From: Conchocele bisecta
Taxonomy: Eukaryota > Mollusca > Bivalvia > Lucinida > Thyasiridae
Reading direction: 5' to 3'
Assembly: GCA_029237695.1 (NCBI GenBank)
Contig: CM055273.1
Span: 62,175,968 to 62,239,967, forward strand
DNA: 64,000 bases
Below the pieces are notes generated by a model. It worked only from the letters and a program-made list of their open reading frames with translations, was not told the DNA's origin and made no database searches. A program made the position numbers and the translations under genes. Of this stretch, positions 11,568-23,600 are shown piece by piece (the stretch's first letter is position 1; each line of letters begins with the position of its first letter).

Positions 11568-11640
11568 ATGGCCATGCTTTCTGAACCACGTAAAAGATCT
11601 AAATATTCTGTAAATCCGCGAGGGACAGCGTGGAGTAATG
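11568..11640 (+). CDS. PINX1: PINX1 exon 1
   Basis: ATG at 11568 starts MAMLSEPRKRSKYSVNPRGT-AWSN and the exon ends one base into a codon before donor GTATCT. It matches the conserved PINX1 N-terminus (MxMLAExRRKQKWxVDPxNTAWSND). The leftover G joins AT at 25573 to make the Asp. The first intron is 13.9 kb and holds a LINE composite, SINEs and a minisatellite. Confidence 0.92.
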
Positions 11641-14600
11641 GTATCTACATTGTTTACAAATAACTACTTGTAGCTGAGCATGTTTTTAAAATGATTTTTT
11701 TGGCTGAAGTAACATTACGCAGCGTTTGAAAAGTTTGGTAAATAATTATGTTACCGTGTCGTACCAGTAGTCGGATATTGCAATGTTTTGCATCCTGAGA
11801 CTTAGAAGCACAGACGTGACCATAGTTAGCGGAAGATTAGCGAAAAGATTAACAACAACATGTTTAATATTTTTCGAAGATGTTTAATCCCCCCCCCACA
11901 CTTTTATAGTGTATAGTTTTGGTATATAGTTTTGGTCATTACGTCCGTCCGTCTGTTTGAGAAACCAAACGAGAGGAAGCAGACATTGGGGCGGAGCCCG
12001 ATACGAAACGAATAGTTTGATTTATTCCGTGTGGCCCCTTATTCTATTCATAACAAGGGGCTATTTCAATTCTTTTAAAACAAAAAATGGGACGTTTTGT
12101 CAGCTTTGACTTGTGAGAATTTACAGGCGATCGGCATGTTGATAGGATAGTGTATTATACTTTTTTAGGGAAGCAGGTCAAAACACCCCCATGTCAAATC
12201 GCCCCCCAAGTCAAAACGCCCCCATCTTTGGTCAAAACACCCCCATCTTTGGTCAAAACACCCCCAAAAAACACCCCCATAATTTTATTTTTGTTAAATA
12301 CGATTTTATTTTGTCATTATTATTTGTATTTGTACAGTCATTCAGTGGACATGTATGAGCCTTTTTAACATGATAAACAAGTCCGTTTTCTTCAATAAAC
12401 ATGACCTGTTTGATTGTGGTTTTGTTACCTGGATTGTTACCTGGATCTGTTGGACCTTAATTTAAGCACACATGCTTATATGGTCCCTCTGTTAGTTTTG
12501 ACATATCTTCGTTACAACACTAATTTTTATACTATGTATTACGTATGTGGGGATCTGCGGCTTCGACGTGTAGATAAACTTATGTAAATATCGTATAATG
12601 TCACTATTGTTGTGATATATTTAACACGGAGAAAACTTGTTTTCGTTCCAGTTTTCTTCATTCAGGAGGGACTTAAACTCGTTCAGGCTTTCAGCATTAA
12701 TAGTTCCTTCAGATAGGCTGTTCCATGAGTCCACTACTCTTAGTGTGAATGTATTTAGTCTCTGGGTTGTGCGACATTGTTTTTTGTATAATTTCAAGGA
12801 GTGTCCTCTTGTGTCGTTTGTTGATAAAGTGAACATATCCTGCCATTTCATATCATCCAAACCGTGCACAGCTTTAAAGACTTGGACTAAGTCACTACGT
12901 TTCCTGCGATATTCTAGTGTAGGTATTCCAAGTGTTTTCATTCTATCAGCATATTGAAGATGACTTATATTATGGACAAGTTTCGTGGCTCTCCTCTGAA
13001 TACTTTCAACCCTACGAATATCCTTCTTCAGGTATGGTGACCAAACACATGTTGAGTACTCAAGAATGGGACGTACCAAGGACTTGTATAGTACAAGAGA
13101 CATATCGCTATCCATGTAATCAAAGGATCTCCGGATTAAACCTACTGTTCTCTGAGCTTTGTTTACGCAGTTGGTGATATGTCTTTCAAATTTGAGATTA
13201 CGTTCAAATGTGACGCCAAGGTCCTTTTCATCATCTACAGAAGTTAGTGAAACATAATTGTTGTCCTTATCAATCATAATGTATCGATGATTCTCATTGT
13301 TATAACCCATATGTAGAACTTTACATTTTGCCGTATTAGAACATAGTTTCCATCTATTGGACCAGTCACATAACTTGTCGAGATCCTCTTGTAGCTTTTT
13401 ACATAGGTCTTCATCGAATGCATTTGAAAATATCTTGCTGTCGTCTGCAAATATTTTGATAAGTCCAGACACTGTTTCGGGAAGGTCATTTATAAAGCAT
13501 AAAAATAACACCGGACCCAGTACACTTCCCTGGGGGACGCCGCTGTCCACACTCGACCATGAAGAGTATGCATTTCTATATCTAACACATTGGGTTCTTC
13601 CGGAGAGAAAACTATGAATCCAGTCTAGCACTTTACCCTGAATGCCGAGATTGTATAACTTATATAATAGTCTTTCGTGTGGTACCGAGTCAAAAGCCTT
13701 ACTGAAGTCCAAGTATATTACATCTACTGGGAGAGAACTGTCCATTAGAGCTGACCACTGTTCGAGAACCTCAAGTAATTGGGTTGTGCAGGACCTACCA
13801 GGTCTAAAGCCGTACTGGTCGTCTGAAAGAAGGTTGTTATCACTCAAGTGAGCCATTAATTTATCTCTAATCAACGCTTCGCACACTTTGCAGAGAATGG
13901 AAGTGAGGCTCACTGGTCTATAATTCCCTGGTAACTGTCTATCGCCTTTCTTGAATACTGGTGCAACTACTGCTTTTTTCCAGTGCGATGGTACTTCACC
14001 TTCTAATAAAGTCTTGTTGAATATTGCACATAGTGATTGACATGTGGCTTCTCTAGTTTCATTTAGAACCTTAGGGTGTAACCCGTCATAACCAGGTGAT
14101 TTATCGGTTTTTAACGCCTTTAGCTTTTTTAGGACATCTTCTGGGGTAATTTCAATATTCACAAGATTACTATTCATATCCTGGACCTGATATGGTTCAT
14201 TTAAATCATTGGTACGAGTAAAAACGCTGCTGAAGAAGTCGTTCAGAACGTCCACCTTCTCCTGATCATTACTGGTAATAGTAGAATCTGACTTTTTCAG
14301 ATTACTTACTCCACTTCTAGTCTTAAGTTTCGAGTTCTCATATTTCCAGAAAGATTTACTGTTATTTTTCGACTCTATTGCCACTTTCCTTTCATAAGAA
14401 ATTTTTGAGTTACAAATTGTGTTCGTACACAAATTTCTACTTGCAGCATAATCTGCATATGCAACGTGTGATCGAGAGTACTTGTAACATTTCCATTTCT
14501 TACGTTTAGTAAGTACAGCTTTTTTTCGCATCCTTGTGTCCGTCCATAAAGGAGGTTGAAAGAATTTCTTGTTGGATTTCCGTTTGGGGACATATTTATT

Positions 14601-17600
14601 TATTCCTAATGTCATTTTTGTATTAAAAATACACCACATGCTTTCAACATTTTCGCCCTCAAATAGGTCTGTCCAGTTTTCCTCCTGCAAACTTGTCACG
14701 AGTCCTTCATAATCACCTCTATAATACTGGAATCTTTCAACAATATCATCTTCATTGTTCAAATAACACATAAAATCAAATTTCTTTGTCCACCATATTT
14801 TCTTCATTCGTAAAGACTAGATCTAAGCAACTGGGTATTTGGCCATCTCGAAAACGTGTAGGTTTCATTACATGTTGGTGCAAGAAATTATCAAGTGTAC
14901 ACCGAAGGAAATGTGCTGCAGAATGACTTTCATTGGCGTTTACTTCAAGTGAACTCCAGCTAATACAGCGATAATTAAAATCACCCATCAGTAACATATG
15001 ACTATAATTCAGTGATACAGAATGATTTATAAGATTAATCAGCTCTCGGTTGTTAGCATCAGTCGATGAGAGGCTCCTATACATCAAACCTACTAATAGT
15101 TTGTCGTTTTGCTCTAACGCAATGTCACACCATATAGTCTCTGAAAAGTCAATATTCTCGTTTGTAATGCTCACTTTTGATGCTCTAATGGATTGATGAG
15201 TAAAAATAACACCTCTTGCAACATGACTATCTGGAACAAATTTATCATAGTTTGGTAAAACTATTTCCGCTACGCACTCTTTGTCTTCGGAATTCTTAGG
15301 AAAAATTTCGCAAAGTCCAATAATATGTGGGTTCTCAACCGTTAGGTAAGTCTCTAATTCTGAACATTTATTAGATAAAGTGTCAACATTTGAAAACAGT
15401 ACTTTTAAATTAAATTGTGCTGCGTTGCACAATTGGCTATAGAAAATGTACTTCCATTCTCTGATATATGTGAAGACAAATCTTCTACTGAAACATCCGC
15501 ATCTAACAAAGAACTTGAAACATCTGAATGCGTAATGTCTAACTCAAAACGCTGAACTTCTGAACTTGCATTATCAAAATTTGAACCATTAACATGATTA
15601 ACACTCAACATATTTACATACAGACCATTGTCTGCTGCGCTGCTACGGACGTGAAGCTCCTGGGGGAGAAATCCCCCCACTCGGGAGCTCTAATACCTTA
15701 TCCCTCCTAATTACCCAGCGCTTGTCTGGGAAGTCCTTTCTCCTTTTGTCCAAATCATTTCTAAGGGCACGGTTCTGTTCTCTCTGTTTCTTCGTCATAT
15801 CCCTTCCAATACCTAGTCTCTTATGAGATTCAATGCTTGCACTCTTCAGCCTATACGCATTCCTCAAAATGTTACCTCTCATGTTTCTGTCTTTAATTGT
15901 CAAACGAATTAGACGCGAGTTGGTCACACCTCTTTGGGGCTTAGCACCCAACCGTTGCATATCCTGAATGACTACTGGTGTCTCCCGTCAAACATAGAGA
16001 GTCGTTAAATACTGATTGAACAAAAGCCAAATCCTTTTCCGCAGCATTTATCTCTGAATCGTGTTCGGGTGCGTTGAAGATAATTAGGTTGCATTCTCTC
16101 CTTTCTTCCTCCGATTTGTCGTTGATAATCGAACTGACTGTTTTACTGATTAGATCAGGCATATGATCCCGCATGTCTTCAACGTCTTTCTGAATATTGG
16201 TAACTACGTTACTTTGGGTGTCCATCTTATCATTGCACTTTGATATGTTTGTACCAAGTATTTTCAATTCATCCTCTAGCTGATCATGTCGCTTGTGCAT
16301 TACTTGTCAAATTTGGGGCGTTTTGACTAGGGGGCGTCTTGACTTTGGTGAATGACAACAAAACATAATTGGTTCATGTACTTTTTATTATGCCACCGGG
16401 TTTCGAAGAAACGGGTGGCATATAGTGTTTGGACCGTCCGTCCGTCTGTCTGTCCGTCCATCACACTTTTCGGTTAACCACTTAACTGAAACTGGCCATA
16501 TTATCTACATAAGTTGCTTAATCGCTTCAATACTTAAACACTTCATTCATTGGTATGTGTGCCACACCTGCCTTTTCATAATTTATATGACCTTCGCCTT
16601 TTCACCTTCACCAGGTTACTTAAATGACTTAGCAATTGTGGTTAACCAGTTCGTCACAGTTTCTCAAACTGCCCATATCATCTACATAAGTTGCTTAATT
16701 GCTTCAATACTTCAACACTTCATTCATTGGTATGTGTGCCACACCTGCCTTTTCATAATTTATATGACCTTCGCCTTTTGACCTTCACCAGGTTACTTAA
16801 ATGACTTAACAATTTTGGTTAACCAGTTCGTCACAGTTTCTCAAACTGGCCATATCATCTACATAAGTTGCTTAATCGCTTCAATACTTCAACACTTCAT
16901 TCATTGGTATGTGTGCCACACCTGGCTTTTCATAATTTATATGACCTTCGCCTTTTCACCTTCACCAGATTACTTAAATGACTTAACAATTTTGGTTAAC
17001 CAGTTCGTCACAGTTTCTCAAACTGCTCATATCATCTACATAAGTTGCTTAATTGCTTCAATACTTCAACACTTCATTCATTGGTATGTGTGCCACACCT
17101 GCCTTTTCATAATTTATATCACCTTCGCCTTTTGACCTTCACCAGGTTACTTAAATGACTTAACCACTTTGTCACAGTTTCTCAAATATGCTGCAGGTGG
17201 CATCCGCATTCGACAGACGCATTTCTTGTTTCATTATATTTTTTTTTTCTTCAAATATATATATAATGTAATACATACCAATACATGCTAAAAGTAATGC
17301 AGGACGGTGGTGGAATAAGGCCAGTGTGTGGTGGAAATAGGTACCATATAAAATGAGAGATTAATTTTTATGCCACCGGGTTTCGAAGAAACTGGTGGCA
17401 TATAGTGTTTGGACCGTCCGTCCGCTCTCCTTGAAGTGACGTTGTAGGGTGATTCACGAGTACATGACGTGCATGTGGGGTGCACCCCATACGCAACTAT
17501 ATCTTAATGAACTCCATCACTTCTGAAAAGCCCAAAAAAGCAATAAAAAATTGACACCCCAGAGAGTGATGGTCAAAACCGTCCGTCCATCCAAACCCCA

Positions 17601-20600
17601 CAAACAATGGCTGACTAAATTTCCCCACAAGTACATATTGTACTTCACTGATCAAACCCAAATACCCCACAAGTGCATGCAGGAGACCTAAGAAAACGAG
17701 AGCAAGTTAGTATAGGGGAGATAACACCTTTAGCATTGTTTGCACCCCACAAATAGCACCCAAAAAACCCCAAAAGACTTGGCCAAAAACCCCACATGCA
17801 ACAAACACCACAACGTCACTTCAGGGAGTACGTCCGTCTGTCTGTCCGTCTGTCCGTCCGTCACACTTTTCGGTTAACCAATTTGTCACAGTTTCTCAAA
17901 TATGCTGCAGGTGGCATCCGAGTTCGACAGACGCATTTCTTGTTGCTTATGAATTTATCACAGTTTTGATTAATGGTCTTTTGAGGTAGCCGAATAATAA
18001 ATCGTAGGATTATCAATTAAGTTGATTCAGGTGGAATGTGCTAATTATGAGTACTTAGTTAATAGATCGTTATTGTTGGGTGTAATGTAGGATTATCAAT
18101 TACGTGATTAACGGGATAAAAGTGGTTAAATAAGTGTGAACACAGGTGCCTAATGTGCCTATCAACGGGATAATAACACAGAACACGCACAAACACACAC
18201 ACGCCAATACATAATTACATCATTTAATCATCCTTTAATCATGCTATAGAAATACAATAACAAAATCAACTGATGTATTATGCAATAATTAACATTGAAC
18301 ACTCAAAATACACTGAAAAATACACATACGCAAAGAAAACATAAATTTACACATGAAGAAATATGACATTCTTCGTACACAACGCGTACCTGAAATGAAA
18401 ATAGTATAGTATTAATAAAAGATGGGGGCGTTTTGACCAAATAGGGGGTGTTTTGACTAATTGATGGGGGCGTTTTGACTTGGGGGCGTTTTGACTGTAA
18501 ATCCTTTTTTAGACATGTAGATTTTTTTTTTTTGATTTATTCATTCTATTGTCAATGTATATATTGATATAATCAAGGTATTGAATAGTCGAGAACAGAC
18601 TAAACCAGTCGAATCCAGCGAAACAAGACAACGTGAAACTAAATCAGGTCCGACTCAAACTGAGACAAATTGTTATGTAATTGCCGATGCAGCCTTTGCA
18701 GGTGTTATTTGATGGACCTGTTTTGAAGAGGCAAGTTTTGTATCTAAAGACTTATACCCCCATATTTCAAATTCAATGGGTATTGAATTTTTACAAATGT
18801 ATTATTGATTTTCTTCGTTACTAAATAGGGAACAAATGATAAAAATAAAACAAATTTAAAAATTCATTTATTTGAGCTGCAAAAAGCAAACACTGTTTAT
18901 TTTCATATGCAAATGAGGCATGCTATATTTTAATTATTTACCAGGGCTTAAAAATTCACTCGCCGCGTGAGTGGGTGGCAGGTGGGAGTATGCGATGGGT
19001 AATTTAACGATCGGGGTCCATCCTTACCGGAATTCCGACTGGAGACCTGGGGGCCGTTTCACTAAACTTCTTATGATTAAAATGTTCGTAAGCGCAAATT
19101 TAGAATCGTTTGCAAATTTGAATTGATGGATTTACATTTATTGAGCATAGGCTGCATATGCAGCCTATGCTCAATAAATGAAAATCCAACAATTATTTAC
19201 AAGAAAACAGTGTTAATGTGAAATTTACAGACTATCATAATTTTGCACTTACGAACATTTTAGTCATAGGAAGTTTAGTGAAACGGGGCCCCTGGTTTGG
19301 CCCTCACATTCGTCTTTGGAATTTTGTATGTGACAGTTGAATCTGGTTATACCCCTTATCTGAGTATTACGATTATTCGTAATCCTATTTTAGGGGAAGG
19401 GGCCAAGTGACTGGTGTGGTATGGACCTGGCACCAGGTCGTGTTATTCTAATTTCAGGGCTGAATATATTTTTCTCAATGTAAATATTACTTTCTGATTT
19501 TGAACCCCCAATGCAGTAGGTTAAAACGGGATCAAACCCGTTTGCCCGGCCTTACATGACCTTAGCTGTTGATAGGCTGTTAAACACCAATAAACAAACA
19601 AACAAACACTCGCCACGCTCGCCATGGAGAGTCAATTTTCATGTTGGCGAGAGGATTTTCTTGTCACTGGTCTGATTTGGCAAGTGACACATCGGGAAAG
19701 GCCATTCTGTATTTTCCGGAAACTAAGAATTCTATTATTCATTTCCAGCTATTTCAAATTATTTTCTTTAATTCACTGGTTTTAAACTGTTTATGAAGTA
19801 TTTCTATAACTTTCATACACCCTTTAGATTTCTATTGTGAACCATCATGTGTCCCAGTTCGCGCTGACAGCAGATGACTTTGCATAAAAAAACCCCACAT
19901 ATAACCGGTTTAACATTAGCCCAGCACAGATTACTGTCTTATATACTGTGTCATTCCTATAACTTGTTTGATTTTGTCTTCCTCTGGTGCTAAAAACCAA
20001 ACAAGGAGTTCGAAGTAAGAATTTGCACTAAAAACAAACTTTATAGACCAAAATGTGCGTATGTGACAGTAGTCTTGTTCTGACTTGGGGGAGATAACTC
20101 TTGTTTACTAATGGACTTGCTATAGTGGAACATTTATTTTTGAAAATAACTTCATAATAAACGGATAAAGAAGAAAAAAATACTATATAATCTTAATAGT
20201 ATGTACATTAGTACTTGTCTAAAAGCTGTAGCAATCTAATTGTTAACAAATTTAAATGATTTTGTGTTTATATTAATTCTCTATTTTTTATGCACTATCG
20301 TTAAAGTATCGTTATTACATTCATACACATGACTCTATTTTCTTTTCCAACCTGAAAACATAGTAGCAAAATAATTTGAACCAATTGGTTTCCCAGTGAA
20401 GGAAAGTTTTGTAATTTCAGTGTAGAATATACAAGGGAGCCACCACCCACCCCACACATTTTGCTGTTGAACGTACATGTAACACTATTGACAATCCATC
20501 AGACAATCATTGTACAGTCAAACTTGCATTAAGCGACCACCCAAGGGAGACACCAAAAATTGTCACTTAGAACAATGGTCTCTTAACACAAAAAAAAAAT

Positions 20601-23600
20601 GGAAATCCGGGTACTGGTATTTCCGGTTATATGGTTTAATATTTGGAATCGGGAAATCGCGAATATTAAACATTAACATAGAAATAAATACATTAGAATA
20701 CTACCGGTAATGTTTACTGTGCACTTTTCTGAATTATTCACATTTATTTCATCAAAATAGATGAATTTGAATCTTATTGCGAAATGAAATCGCCCAGCTG
20801 AAATTGCAAGTAGGCATGAGTTAATACCCTTTAGTAATCACTAAGAGCGAGTTCCAGCTTAAACTATGGTTACTATAGTTGAACTATAGTTCAACTAAAC
20901 AACCGCGAAATCAGACCGGTTCGACCAGTGACGTCATACATCTATAATTCGACTAGCCAAAAGATGCCTGTTCCTCCAGTTTTAAGATGGCGGCGAACAG
21001 GTAAAAGACTTCTAGAGAGCAGGAAATTTACATGGACATTCTCTACTAGACATGCGCAATGCATCTACTATAGTTCAACTATAGTACGACTTCAACTATA
21101 GTATGAACCCGAACTTGCTCTAAGGAAACTAGCGATTCAGAACGAGGTTTCAGGTCAACAATCATAAACAATGCAACATTCACACTTTGACAGTTACATG
21201 GGATTTGTTTCCTTTATTTGTCACACGCTTAAGGCTAATTTCCCCTGGAGAAAGTGACATCCTGTCAATTAATGGTCGTTTAATACAAACTAACATTGTT
21301 TTTGTTTACAAAATAAGTGACCGGTGGTCGCGTTAAAGGGAAAGTCGTTTAATACACTGTCATTATTTAGGCCAAATGGTCGGAGGGGAATTGAAAGTGG
21401 TCGCTTAAGACAAAAGTCGCTTAATGCACGTGGTCGCTTGTGCAAGTTTGACTGTATTGTATGCCGTAGTGATCCATCGTTGACTTTTCGTCACACCCCT
21501 TCAAGTCACAAGACAGGAAGGGTAGATGCACGGCACGCCCGCAGAAATTGCACCTGATCTATAAAAAATGCACAACCCAAAATTTTGGGGCCTACCGCCT
21601 ACTAACAAAGTCAGCGGTTGGCTGTGGTCTGTTTTGTTTATGGAGGAAAACCAGAGTGCCCGGAGAAAAACCACAGCAAGCTTGCACGGAACAGACAAAC
21701 CCGTCCGGACATAACTTGGTTCAAGTACCGTGACATTGGTCCAGCTGATTGGGCATTGCATACCCTTAACAGACAAGCTGCCCATGGGTAGAATCGGGTC
21801 ACGGAATCATTGCCCACCCAGCTGCATCATTGAGTGAGTTTTGAAGCGCTAGTGACATTCACCATTAATTGTAATAATGGTTACTGCCCACTCTCAACAA
21901 TGTTACATTAACTCAACGGTGTGCAGAGAAAGCTCTCACTCAATCTCCTCAAACAAGTTGTTGTTGTTGTTCCCCCGAGTGGGCCATTATTATGTTCTGA
22001 TGCTTCATATTTTTAACAAGTACATGTACATGCATAATGCCAATCTAAGGGACTGGTCATTATTTATCACCAAGTGAGTTGGTGTGGAAATGGGACTGGA
22101 TAAATTTTGTTAACTCACTGTAAAAAAGTATAAGCCCTCACCCCTCCCACAGCTTTTCATTAAATTTTCAAGGCCTCCCCCCATTGAACAATTAATAATG
22201 TTGAAGCCCAAATCGAGACAGTTCAGATGAGTGGTAACAACATAATTATTCTATCATATGTTTTTTACAAACATTGCATCTACTGATTGCACTGCCTTGG
22301 TTAATTATGCCCACTATGCGATAGCAAGGGGGGCATATTGCCTTGCTCTTGTGGTTCCTTATGTACATTTACATCAAAAGTTTGTAATAGTTTCTCCAGC
22401 TATAATCCAGTATTATTGGTTGTAGGTTGTGATTATTTATTTGGTTGGTTTTCACGAAAAATCAAAACCACTGTAAGTAGGCCGATCAAATAATAATTAT
22501 TTGTCGTAGGTTACATCCCGTTAACATTTTAGGAAACACTGTTATCGACCCTGATATCAGCGTGGAAATTTGTTTCTGATATAAAATGTATAATAATGCC
22601 AATCAATACGTGGGGTAATGGTAAATGATTTTTTATTTTGCCAGAAAATGTCTCACATGATGCCTCTGATATACAGAACATTATGTGCCTACTGAGTGGG
22701 CATGCACCTTTAATAAACTCTTTAAGATCACACTGAACAGATATTAACCCTTTCCCTGATAGAAACGACTTTTCAAGCCTCTGCAGAAGATGTCTTTAGA
22801 TAACATTGTGGGAAAAGGAGAAATTGCTTGTAACAAGCAATTTCTCCTTTTCCCACAATGTTTTCTACTCTATCAGATAATTTATCCATCATTTGACCCA
22901 GCATTTGATTCTTTTATTCAGATGTTTTCGATTTGGAAGAGTCGAAATATCGCAAAATAGGGAAAGGGTTAATGCCTATTCAAGTAACACCTGGTAGGCA
23001 CTTCCACTTTTTGGTCCCTTCGCCATTGCCACCATCGCCAATTAATATTGTCACTATATTCCAAGTAAATCCTTATTTATTTGACTGATATTATTCATGG
23101 TTTCATTCTAGTGGGATAGAGCCCCGTGCAGGCACCGGGGCGGGATCAACTGATCCTGAGAATAGTGCTGCAGTAGCCATTGCTCATCGTAAAAGGCGAC
23201 TAAACTGGCTTAACGATTGGGTTCATACTTTCCGGAACCCACTATACCGGATTTGGCCCTCATGTACATTTTTGGGTTTCTTGTATGTGAGAGTTGAGTC
23301 GGGCTATGTCCCATATATAAAAGTAAGATTAGTGCTAATCCTATTTCTTTTAGGGGATGGGATAAATGATGCTGGTGTGGCGAGGGCCTGGCACCAGATC
23401 AGGTTGTTCTAATTTCAGGACTGAATATATATTTTGTAAATATTGAGTTCTGAAGTTGGGATTTACCCCCCTCGGACAGGTGGATACGGGACACGACCCC
23501 GTTGACCCGTCTGCGTGTAGACTCCCTGAGGCTTGTACCTCTATGTCAGAAAAGCGGACGTTAAACCATATTCACTCACTCACTCACTCTAGTGGGATAG

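Larger units (their letters stand above)
12285..16313 (-). mobile_element. Non-LTR retrotransposon, CR1/Jockey-like, broken
   Basis: Minus-strand order: coiled-coil ORF1, basic ORF1 C-terminus, endonuclease, reverse transcriptase, then about 340 bases of 3' sequence. Frames are broken at about 15990 (ORF1), 15415 (before the endonuclease) and 14780-14807 (between endonuclease and RT). No RNase H and no LTR. The class rests on the EEP-type endonuclease with a FADD-type RT; the exact family cannot be fixed by eye. Confidence 0.8.
12176..18497. mobile_element. Composite element bounded by inverted GTCAAAACGCCCCC arrays
   Basis: At 12176-12280 the motif GTCAAAACRCCCCCA repeats about five times. 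At 18421-18497 the inverted form (TGGGGGCGTTTTGAC) repeats four times, and at 16314-16348 there are two more in the inverted sense. A LINE, a 177-bp tandem array, a palindromic VMR-like unit and a small MITE lie between. This looks like a non-autonomous DNA element with tandemly repeated ends that was later invaded. Target duplications are not clear. Confidence 0.5.

Noticed and set aside
12637..13851. Plus-strand frames of 60-106 codons
   Set aside because: They are antisense shadows of the LINE reverse-transcriptase frame.
12621..16300. Retrovirus or LTR element
   Set aside because: No LTRs, protease, integrase or envelope-like frame; the endonuclease-RT order is that of a non-LTR element.
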